Part shown: positions 43,134 through 51,151 of the stretch, one piece after another
Position numbering within the stretch: position 1 is the stretch's first letter
Layout: each line of letters opens with the position of its first letter
From: CBDHHC01 sp965263345
GTDB lineage: Bacteria; Pseudomonadota; Alphaproteobacteria; Rhizobiales; CBDHHC01
DNA: 64,000 nt
Reading direction: 5' to 3'
Assembly (NCBI GenBank): GCA_965263345.1
Contig: CBDHHC010000024.1
Coordinates: 62,001 to 126,000 of the forward strand
Notes under the pieces: generated by a model
The model's database searches: none
What the model was told of the DNA's origin: nothing
What the model saw: only the letters and a program-made list of their open reading frames with translations
Program-made: the position numbers and the translations under genes

Positions 43134-46003
43134 TTATGATATCTTGAAATATGACGAAACATCACCAATACTAAACTTATGACCTCGAACCATTGCTATA
43201 TGCTCTTGAATCTCTTCATAAGCAACGCGAGCTTCAGTGTTCCACTCAGAAGGGAAAACCTCTCCAAATATTGGATCAAGAGATCTATAGGGGGAGGGTA
43301 ATGCAATATTAGCTCCTGGAAAAAGCAAATCTTCAATTTGTTCAGCAGGGAGCCCAGGGAAATTCGTATCAATAATTGCGGCTGCATAGGTACGTGTTTG
43401 TTCTTCATTTAGTGTCAGACTTGGATCGAATACACCTGCAGTTTGAAGCTGTTCAATTGCATGTTCTGCAAGTGCAGTCGGAGATACATCCCCTTCTGAG
43501 AGTGTATAAACGCCAGGAATTTGACTATAATCCCTTGTATAGCCAATTCCATCAGTTAAACCGTAAATCATGTCTGTAGGCGTAAAACCATCATACATCA
43601 ATTGAGAAGGAGGTGAGGGCGATATAAGATCACCACCGCCGACACGTGTAAAAACTGTCTCACCAGTTTCAGGGTGAACACCTGCCTGGTAACGTGGATA
43701 AGCCGCATTATTAAGCAAAGCTGCGATTGCAGGTCCTGCTATAGGGTCTCCAATAACCTGCTCAAACTGCCCTAAAGCTTCTTGAGTAACACCAATGCGT
43801 CCCACAATTGCGGTTGTTCTTGTTCTTTCTGTTGCATTCACTGAATAAAATCCATTAATGCCAAATGCACCTGTTTGACCAGTTTGAGTTCTAAACCCAA
43901 CTCTATTTGCTTCTCCAGCCAAATTGGCATGAAATAGACCAGATGATACAAGTTCCTGACCTTGAGCAACACTGAAATAAACACCAGGCTGACGTTGTCC
44001 AATTTCTCGATATTCAGTGTATATACTTGCAGCATCCATAGCTTGAAGTTCAACGCGCCTTGCTTCTATTGATTCTTCCGTAATTTGTTCCCAGGCAGTA
44101 TCATAAGCAGCGACTCTATCACGAGAAATATATGTTCGTTGCCATCCTTCGATAGGAGTAAGAAGGTCTAAATTAGCGCGATCTGTAAGATCGCTCATAG
44201 GCTCAGTATAATCATAGAATGGCCCCATCCGTTCAAAATGGTCTGTTAAAAATTCACCCCAATTTTCTTCGGTTATTGGGTCATAACCTTGCTCAAGAGC
44301 AATCTCATTGACCCTGGCAAACGCTTCAGCTTGCCATTCAGAACTAAAAAGATCGGCATGTTCTGGAAATCGCTCAACAATTTGCTCAATGCGTTCTGGG
44401 GCTGGTGTTTCACTTAATTTTGATCTTTCAGCACCAACAAGACCTTCAACAAGTTCAGAGTCCTCAAACCCAAGAAGACCTCGTATTTCTGCGCGGTAAC
44501 CAGTTCTTTGTATAGGAAGATCATCTGTAAACCTGAAACCCATACCTATAAGTTGTGAGTCACGAGTAGGGTCGACCAAACTGCGAACACGAAGGTCTCT
44601 AAAAGTATCACTATACAGGCCATCAGTTGGAACAGATCCACCAAACGTGAAGGATGTCGATGTAATGTCTCCAAAGAATGCCCCATATGCATCAGTTGTC
44701 GCGGCGACACTAAGACTTCCTTCTGAAAAACCATAATCAAGTTCAGCAGCGCCTAAAAGAGGAGAATGTGATACAAAGTAATCACTTGTTCTGCCATAGG
44801 TTAGTCCGATCGCACCAGGCGCGCCAAATTGCTCGCCTTCAAAACTGTCTAATCGAACACTCGCATTGGGGTCATCTTGAGAATATTGCAATCCTAAAGA
44901 AAAATTTGTGCTCGCTTGTCCATATGCACCAATACTGCTCATTACCCGCATATGCACGACCTTGTCCACGCCAACCGGCACCTAATGTAAATCCCGATAT
45001 ATCCTGGGCAGGGGACATGTTTAAGCTTTGTGAAAAACCAAATTCACGAGCATCCGTGAAAAAATCACCAGCCTCAGCGGCATCCTCAAATGCTAGTCTT
45101 TGGCTATATGCTCCAAATGCACCAGTTGAATAGACGGCCTCGGCTTGTATAGTAGATATATTTCCTAAAACGCCTCTTTCCCCGACCATTCTGTCATTGT
45201 ACTTGTCCCAGGGGCATTCCGTTCAACACCATGTCCAATATAAAGGTCACCATCTTGCTCATAATGAACAACCGCGCTTCCATCCGACAAAACATCTAGG
45301 GTAGAGGTTTGTGTATAGCCGGCACTGACATTTTTTGCTGCCCTTAGGCCGAAATCCGTCTCTACCGTTTGACTGACGATTCCGAAATTTGCACCATCTT
45401 CCAGAGCGAGACCAAACTCTGGACTCATTAATTCAGTTCCAATTCGTTCAGAAGCTGACCTCATTCTGCCCCAGCCAGGTTCTATAACATCCAGTTCGCG
45501 CGGAGCTTCTCGAATGTCTTCAATTTCAGCTGCTATAATACGATCTGTTGGTTGAATATCCTCAGTGACATCCATTCAAATGGGGATCCAAGTGGTGTTG
45601 GGGCAAAGTCATCTTCAATGCCTTGAGCCTGGATAACATCGACATCATCTCTGCCTGGACTATAAACAGTTTGTACAACCTCAGGTTCATCTTCATTAGG
45701 AAGGCTATCGACAATACCGACGCCAGAAAATGAGCTTTCTCCCGTGAGTTCTGCACCAATACCAGAATCTCTGTCCTCTCTTGTGCCTGACTCTGAGTCA
45801 TTATCATCACGCCCTACGGAGCTATCGCCTGAACTCTCTCTGGCACTATCAAGTGAATCTTCGAAGCTGTCACTTTCATTGGTTTCATTGACACTACTAT
45901 CGTTTTTATTACCTGAAGGTTCAGCTTTGTCAGATGCCATTTGAATATTACTCCCCAATTTTGAAGATTCAAGACATTCGGAAATGTTAAAGCTATATGA
46001 CAA
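43134..46003 (-). pseudogene. Large acidic repeat-like protein, broken by three frameshifts
   Basis: Four minus-strand frames continue one another: 46003 to about 45575, then to 45165, then to about 44900, then to 43134. At each join the protein sense continues in a new frame: 'S-P-F-E-W' to 'D-V-T-E-D', 'M-T-E-W-S-G' to 'R-G-V-L-G-N', 'G-R-A-Y-A-G' to 'S-S-I-G-A-Y-G'. Joined they give about 950 residues. These comprise an acidic Ser/Asp-rich disordered N-terminus (about 1-150), a Gly/Ala/Tyr-rich beta segment with repeated A-Y-G/A-F-G turns, and a long acidic helical remainder without membrane segments. I do not recognise it; phage-tail-like, adhesin or toxin roles are all possible. Either it is decaying or the assembly has errors. 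Confidence 0.65.
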
Positions 46004-46138
46004 GTTTTCATATGCGTAGTGATTACTTAAAAAACTAAGTATTACGTAGAGGGCTAGGTATTCGCAGGGGGGTGCAAATAGGGTACTGAATAGTATGAAT
46101 AGTTAAAGTAATGTATTTATTTTACATTATTTTCCATA

Positions 46139-46321
46139 ACAACACTCATAGTTGGAGCCCTTGCTATTCCATATCGTGTCATCTCCAGTCATACCTCGGT
46201 TGGAGAACGACAACACGTCCCAGATAGTCCAGAATACCCCTTCCGAGTAAATGTGATAAGTACTAAGAGCAAACCAATAGGGGTGCTTGAAGCAGTGTTG
46301 GGGTGTTTTAGAATAAGATAA
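46139..46321 (+). pseudogene. Remnant of a LysR-family 3' end
   Basis: 61 codons, still open, that align with the last ~75 codons of the lysR gene at 41948-42796: 'T-T-L-I-V-G-A', 'V-P-D-S-P-E-Y-P-F', 'V-L-E-A-V-L-G-C'. Relative to that gene, 36 bases are missing between two CCATAT hexamers, an in-frame slippage deletion. No start, HTH or ribosome binding site precedes it, so it is a displaced or duplicated fragment. Confidence 0.85.
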
Positions 46322-46641
46322 CCCAGGCAGCTGGATTGTTTGATGTATTCTTAAATTATTATCCATAAAGTAGTCGTCACACCGATTGTTCCCCAAATTA
46401 ATGTATTTAAAAAACTTCTTAGGATCATACGATGATCAGAATTTTGAGGAAGATCCATCACATTACAGATAAAATCACCAGGAAAAAGAAATAGGTAAGT
46501 TACATGCCCTATATTTGCGCCGCTACATTTCATCACAAGCCCTTTCATTTCAGGAGAATATGATTTAATTTAATAATATAGCCTTGTATGTAACTTAGTC
46601 ACCGAAAGGTGTATTTCCACTTCAATTCATCCAATTGTTTC
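46322..46641. other. Gap upstream of the Crp/Fnr gene
   Basis: About 320 bases without a supported gene; apart from the operator at 46589-46603 I see nothing with clear structure. Confidence 0.4.
46589..46603. promoter_or_regulatory. Operator 1 for the Crp/Fnr-family regulator
   Basis: TGTAACTTAGTCACC, an imperfect dyad (GT-N-ACT-T-AGT-N-AC). The same site occurs in the opposite orientation at 47321-47335, in front of the DUF2892/YeeE genes. Two sites bracketing the regulator gene argue for autoregulation and control of the downstream operon. Confidence 0.6.
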
Positions 46642-47310
46642 ATGACACAGAACACCGAATGGCTTAAAAAATTTCCGGGCTTACAACAACTCGAAACGAA
46701 TATACGAGATCAACTTTTCGCGCAGAACCAAATCGTACATCTTCCAAAAGGCAGCTATGTCTTCGCCCCAGGTAAAGCACCAGAAAATTTCTTACTTCTC
46801 ATAGAGGGGAAAATTCGTGTTCAACAGGTCTCAGAAGGCGGGCGGGAAATTTTCCTTTATCGTGTGGCCGCAGGAGAAAGCTGCGCCCTGACAACGGCTT
46901 GCCTGATGAGTTATGAAGATTATCTAGCTGAAGCTATTGTTGAAGAAGATGCTACTGCTGTTGCAATTCCTCGATCAGTATTTGATGATGTGATGGCACA
47001 TTCAGCCGAGTTCAGACGTTTTGTCTTTACAGCTTTTAGCCAGCGGGTAACGAACCTTTTTCGGATTATCGATGAAGTGGCTTTTTCACGGATTGACATA
47101 CGTCTCGCACAAAAATTACTTGAACTATCGAAAGATAAGAAAACACTTGAACGCACGCATCAGCAATTGGCTTCTGAACTGGGAACAGCACGTGAAGTTA
47201 TTAGCCGTCAAATGCAAGAGTTTCAAAGACGTGGTTGGATAAAGCTATCACGAGGTTGTATCAGTTTGATCGATTATAATGCCTTAGAACAATTAGCGAA
47301 TACAACATAA
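46642..47310 (+). CDS. Crp/Fnr-family transcriptional regulator
   Basis: 222 residues from the MTQNTE start; a GTG at 46609 is also open, with AAAGG just before it. An N-terminal cyclic-nucleotide-binding-fold sensor (about 15-130) is joined by a long helix to a winged-helix domain with 'L-G-T-A-R-E-V-I-S-R-Q-M' (about 178-189). It lacks the N-terminal Fe-S Cys cluster of FNR, so it probably senses a different redox or metabolite signal. It precedes genes for sulfur-transport membrane proteins. Confidence 0.92.
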   Translation: MTQNTEWLKKFPGLQQLETNIRDQLFAQNQIVHLPKGSYVFAPGKAPENFLLLIEGKIRVQQVSEGGREIFLYRVAAGESCALTTACLMSYEDYLAEAIVEEDATAVAIPRSVFDDVMAHSAEFRRFVFTAFSQRVTNLFRIIDEVAFSRIDIRLAQKLLELSKDKKTLERTHQQLASELGTAREVISRQMQEFQRRGWIKLSRGCISLIDYNALEQLANTT

Positions 47311-47320
47311 AACGGAACTT

Positions 47321-47335
47321 GGTGACTTAGTTACA
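47321..47335. promoter_or_regulatory. Operator 2 for the Crp/Fnr-family regulator
   Basis: GGTGACTTAGTTACA is the reverse complement of operator 1 except one base. It lies about 58 bases upstream of the DUF2892 start, at activator/repressor distance. Confidence 0.6.
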
Positions 47336-47392
47336 TATCTTTTTTTAAAAAACCTCTTTAATTGCATCCAGACAATTATGGAGGATTAAATC

Positions 47393-47587
47393 ATGACACG
47401 AAACATAGGTAATACAGAACGTGTGATACGCGTTATTGTTGGTTTGGCTATACTCAGCCTGGTCTTTGTTGGCCCACAAACTTTGTGGGGACTAATTGGT
47501 CTCGTTCCTCTTTTGACAGGTATCGTCGGTTGGTGTCCGCCTTATGCTCTTCTTGGTATTTCCACATGCAAGAAAGCTGCATCTTAA
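47393..47587 (+). CDS. DUF2892 (YgaP-like transmembrane) protein
   Basis: 64 residues with two membrane helices and the family's 'N-x-G-N-T-E-R-V-I-R' start and 'G-W-C-P-P-Y-A-L-L-G-I-S-T-C' end. DUF2892 domains accompany rhodanese and sulfur-handling proteins; the two Cys may carry persulfide. GGAGG precedes the ATG. It is first in a three-gene operon with two YeeE/YedE proteins. Confidence 0.88.
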   Translation: MTRNIGNTERVIRVIVGLAILSLVFVGPQTLWGLIGLVPLLTGIVGWCPPYALLGISTCKKAAS

Positions 47588-47618
47588 TCCCGTTTCCCAT
47601 CAATAAGAAGGTTAGATT

Positions 47619-48194
47619 ATGAGAGACACTTCCTTAAAACCACCCATGCATTGGGCCTGGAGTGGATTAGCGCTGGGGCTTGTATTTTTCCTTGCCGTTA
47701 CCCTGGTTAAACCAATTGGTGTATCCACACAATTTGTAATTTTAGATGGTATTATTTGGAATGCGATTGACAACAGCATTGTGACACAAAGCGAGAGCGC
47801 CAAGAGCGGCTATACCAGCACCAACGATTATCTTGCCAAGAGTGGCGGAAAATATGCAAAGAATGTCAGCAACCCTTTAAACTATAGTTTTATCTTTGTG
47901 ATTGCGATGATGATTGGGGCTTTTGTTTCAGCTTTGCTGCGCGGTTGGAACCCAGCTAACGAAAACAGTATGCCGGAGATCTGGCGGGAAAATTTTGGTG
48001 ATAGTTCCCTAAAACGTTATGGAGCTGTGTTCCTTGCCGGCTTTTTGGTTCTCTATGGAGCGCGTCTTGCTGGCGGGTGCACATCAGGCCATATGATGAG
48101 CGGCATGATGCAGACAGCAATATCTGGTTATATATTTGCGGCTGGTGCCTTTTTAGCTGGCATACCGACAGCTTTATATCTGTTTAGAAAGTAG
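47619..48194 (+). CDS. YeeE/YedE-family membrane protein, copy 1
   Basis: 191 residues, four to five helices. The family's conserved segment 'R-L-A-G-G-C-T-S-G-H-M-M-S-G' (about 150-163) holds the Cys that binds thiosulfate or sulfur. An extracytoplasmic loop (about 60-85) separates helices 1 and 2. Paired half-size YeeE proteins (PmpAB-like) import sulfur compounds. The next gene starts eight bases after the stop. Confidence 0.9.
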   Translation: MRDTSLKPPMHWAWSGLALGLVFFLAVTLVKPIGVSTQFVILDGIIWNAIDNSIVTQSESAKSGYTSTNDYLAKSGGKYAKNVSNPLNYSFIFVIAMMIGAFVSALLRGWNPANENSMPEIWRENFGDSSLKRYGAVFLAGFLVLYGARLAGGCTSGHMMSGMMQTAISGYIFAAGAFLAGIPTALYLFRK

Positions 48195-48201
48195 GTGGAC
48201 G

Positions 48202-48795
48202 ATGACAACCATAATTCTAGCCATTTTGATTGGGGCAGCCTTTGGGTTTGTTCTTGATCGTGTAGGTGCAACCAATCCAGGTCTCATTATAAAAATGTTG
48301 AATCTTTCAGACTTACATCTCATGAAAGCCATTTTAGGAGGCATTGGGATTGCCACAATTTTACTGTTTGGTGGGCTTTTACTGGGTTTTGTTGATCCTG
48401 GTCACCTCTCAGTTAAAACCGCGTATATAGGTGTTTTTGTCGGTGGGATTTTACTTGGATTAGGGTTTGCTGTTGCAGGTTATTGCCCAGGGACGGGTCT
48501 TACAGCTGCAGCAACAGGCCGGATTGATGCTTACTTCTTTATCCTTGGAGGTTTACTAGGCGCCGGCGCTTACATGCTCACTTACAGCACAGTAAAAACA
48601 ACAGGAGTATTAGCGAAAGTTGCAGGAGGTAAGGCAACTCTTGGGTTTATCGAAGGGACGAAATACACACCTTTCATAGATGGCATGTCAGGTGAATGGA
48701 TCGGAATTATGATAGGAGTTGTATTTATTCTAATCTCGGCGGTTCTACCAAGCCGCTTAAAACATAAGCAAAGCATTATTCTAACACATAACTAG
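48202..48795 (+). CDS. YeeE/YedE-family membrane protein, copy 2
   Basis: 197 residues, about five helices. 'G-Y-C-P-G-T-G-L-T-A-A' (about 95-105) is the second conserved Cys motif. With the previous gene it forms the usual half-size pair, which together would make a thiosulfate or sulfur uptake channel controlled by the upstream Crp/Fnr-family protein. A strong hairpin follows. Confidence 0.9.
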   Translation: MTTIILAILIGAAFGFVLDRVGATNPGLIIKMLNLSDLHLMKAILGGIGIATILLFGGLLLGFVDPGHLSVKTAYIGVFVGGILLGLGFAVAGYCPGTGLTAAATGRIDAYFFILGGLLGAGAYMLTYSTVKTTGVLAKVAGGKATLGFIEGTKYTPFIDGMSGEWIGIMIGVVFILISAVLPSRLKHKQSIILTHN

Positions 48796-48833
48796 AACAG
48801 TACTTTTTGTTAGGTCAAACTAAATTTACTCTC

Positions 48834-48862
48834 TTGGGTTAGGGTTTATAAGCCCAACCCAA
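48834..48862. terminator. Strong hairpin between convergent genes
   Basis: TTGGGTT-A-GGG pairs with CCC-AACCCAA around an eight-base loop, with one bulged A. There is no T-run, so it may act as a bidirectional but inefficient terminator. Confidence 0.5.
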
Positions 48863-48902
48863 GTTACACCCAGTCCTCAAATCCTCTCAGACAAACCTTA
48901 AA

Positions 48903-50315
48903 TTATCGGCAGATTTTTTTTCTGTTATAAGGCGCACACCGTCCGCTTCCTCTGAAACCACAACCACCTCCGGGACATATACGTCTTCTACATTCGTGTT
49001 TTGTCTCAAGTCTACAATTCTTACGACCCGCAGTTCTTGAAGCTCTTGAGTTCCTATTTGTTGCTGCTTGAGGTGTTGCTCTTTGTACTGTCGGGCACAC
49101 TCTTGCGAAGACTTTTCTGATAGATTCGATAGCTTCCTTAGTTGGTTTCACAGCAGGCAGAGCAGATTTGGCATGCTTGTTATAATTAAGCATCGCTATT
49201 TGTGAGCCTTGCCCCCAGGTATTATCTATACTCTTATCGTAGCACCCGACTCTTTTAAGTTCCCATTGGAGAGTTTCAGCAAGTTTTTTTGGATCAATTT
49301 CGACAGGAGCAGATCGTTTATTCCCTGATGAGTCGGTATTTGAAGATCCCGATTCTTTCAGAGCAGCAAACTGTTGTATCTTAAGTTCCGCAACAGCTGA
49401 ATAGGTTCCTTTCGGAAACTTATTCAAATAGAATTTGTAATCTGACGCTTTATCGGATTTACTGATTGTATCCCATAAAATTTGATCAGGGTTTGTCGCA
49501 GATATAACTTCTTTTTTTACATCCGCTTGTCCAGGAACAAAGTAGTAATCTCCTTTGACCTGATCATAATAAGCTGGATATTGATCATGCTGAATAGATT
49601 TTGCCAGATCTTCAACTTCCCCTCTTAATTTCTTCGCCATTGCATTAATAGATAAGCCAGGCTCTTTAAGAAGAGGGAGGAGCTTCCTAGTATAAACAGA
49701 GTTTGGATGAGGGTCATTTTCTCCCAAACTATCCAAAGCCGCCTGATCAAGGCCAGCCGAATACATCACAAAAGTCCCTTTAGGGGGTTCTGTTCGTCTC
49801 AAGCCTTTCGCAGATCCTAAAGACCGTGTTCCTTTTCTTGGGAATGGATTATCCCGGCAGGCATCTAAGATAACAATATTGACCCGGCTGCCACGTTCGC
49901 GAAGTGTCTCAATAATCCCATTAACTTCAAACCCTTCATTGGTTACGAAGCCTTCATTCCCAGGGCTAGCTTTTGGAATATCAGTCGGAAGAAGATAGTT
50001 ACGCCCTCTGATTTCAATCCCATGTCCAGCATAATAGAAAAGGGCTTCATCACCAACTTCAATCTTTGCTGCAAAGGTTTGAATAGTGCGGTTCATATTT
50101 CTACGATCGAGATTTTTGACGTGGGTAACATCAAAACCAAGATCTTTCAAAGTGATCGCAAGGGCTTTTGAATCATTGACAGCTTTTGTGAGTTTGGAAA
50201 TCTCCTGATAATCATCATTTCCAATAACCAAGGCCATACGTTTGGCATTAGCTTGGAGAGTTGTAAAACCCAGGAGAATCAGAATCAAAATATAACGAAA
50301 AAAATAACTGGCCAT
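48903..50315 (-). CDS. Exported caspase-like (peptidase C14) protein
   Basis: 470 residues from an ATG with GGAAGA ahead. A signal peptide or anchor (about 4-24) is followed by a caspase fold (about 25-265) with 'Y-Y-A-G-H-G' (catalytic His) and 'I-L-D-A-C-R-D-N-P' (catalytic Cys). Next is a peptidoglycan-binding-like segment ('L-K-R-V-G-C-Y', 'W-G-Q-G-S-Q-I-A-M', about 345-395) and a Cys-rich basic tail. It should be a periplasmic cysteine protease specific for basic or acidic residues. It is the third gene of a kinase-OmpA-caspase operon. Confidence 0.88.
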   Translation of the reverse strand: MASYFFRYILILILLGFTTLQANAKRMALVIGNDDYQEISKLTKAVNDSKALAITLKDLGFDVTHVKNLDRRNMNRTIQTFAAKIEVGDEALFYYAGHGIEIRGRNYLLPTDIPKASPGNEGFVTNEGFEVNGIIETLRERGSRVNIVILDACRDNPFPRKGTRSLGSAKGLRRTEPPKGTFVMYSAGLDQAALDSLGENDPHPNSVYTRKLLPLLKEPGLSINAMAKKLRGEVEDLAKSIQHDQYPAYYDQVKGDYYFVPGQADVKKEVISATNPDQILWDTISKSDKASDYKFYLNKFPKGTYSAVAELKIQQFAALKESGSSNTDSSGNKRSAPVEIDPKKLAETLQWELKRVGCYDKSIDNTWGQGSQIAMLNYNKHAKSALPAVKPTKEAIESIRKVFARVCPTVQRATPQAATNRNSRASRTAGRKNCRLETKHECRRRICPGGGCGFRGSGRCAPYNRKKICR

Positions 50316-50477
50316 GATGATCTTCCGCAAAATATTCAATTATTATAATTAGTTAGAAGTTATTTTTTAAATAATTATCAGTGTATCATAATTTGGAGAA
50401 TATTTACATAAAAACCTGTGCTCTGAGTTTATTTTATTCAACCCAGAGCAGTTTAATGTAATACCATATTCATTCAA

Positions 50478-51134
50478 TTATCTGTCAGCTACTTTTGCAG
50501 ACTGATAATTGATAATTTGTACCCGGCGATTAGCTGCCGCAAATGGCTCTTCAGGAAACTTGAGTTTAGACTCACCGCGTCCAAAAGCTGTTAGCCTCTT
50601 TGGAGAAATTGCAAATGTTTCAAGAAGATAGGCTCTTACAGATCTTGCGCGCTTTTCTGATAGATTTTGGTTATAGTCATCAGAGCCTTTCGCATCAGTA
50701 TGACCAACCAGAATAAATCGATCATTCGATAACTGCTCACTTGTTAAAGCCTGTCCAATGATATTCAATTTTACTTTAGCTTGAGGGAGAATATCAGCAG
50801 AATTAAACGCAAAATAGATTTCCTGATCTGTGCTTGGTAAATCTCCTGAAGCTGCTGATTGCTCAATGTCTTTCTTCCCCTTAGCTGTATCAGGTTCGAA
50901 CTTGAACTGTCTGGTCTTGCCGATACTTCTTGTCAAACCTCTGGTAACGCCTCGGGTTTTCCTCCGATCACAAGCTTGGCCAGGTTGGCACTGTAACTGT
51001 CGGATAATATCATTAGACGACTGACTATAGGCTTTTGTATTAGGAAAGAGTACATGCGCTGAGATTAAAGAAACAAAACATAAGATGAGTAAGTTAAAGA
51101 ATGTTTTGTGTGATAATTCAAATAAAGTAGCCAT
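50478..51134 (-). CDS. OmpA-domain protein
   Basis: 218 residues. Signal peptide or anchor (about 10-37), a linker with a C-Q-P-G-Q-A-C pair and T-R-G repeats (about 48-70), then an OmpA peptidoglycan-binding domain (about 100-212: 'F-A-F-N-S-A-D', 'G-H-T-D-A-K-G', 'N-L-S-E-K-R-A-R-S-V', 'N-R-R-V'). The linker contains 'G-K-T-R-Q-F-K-F', nearly the same as 'R-K-T-R-Q-F-R-F' near the C-terminus of the neighbouring kinase. It starts 17 bases after the kinase stop. Confidence 0.9.
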   Translation of the reverse strand: MATLFELSHKTFFNLLILCFVSLISAHVLFPNTKAYSQSSNDIIRQLQCQPGQACDRRKTRGVTRGLTRSIGKTRQFKFEPDTAKGKKDIEQSAASGDLPSTDQEIYFAFNSADILPQAKVKLNIIGQALTSEQLSNDRFILVGHTDAKGSDDYNQNLSEKRARSVRAYLLETFAISPKRLTAFGRGESKLKFPEEPFAAANRRVQIINYQSAKVADR

Positions 51135-51151
51135 TTAAAAATACTCCCAAT

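Noticed and set aside
45562..45944. Additional small genes in the large broken gene
   Set aside because: Other-frame shadows; the protein sense follows the four joined minus-strand frames.
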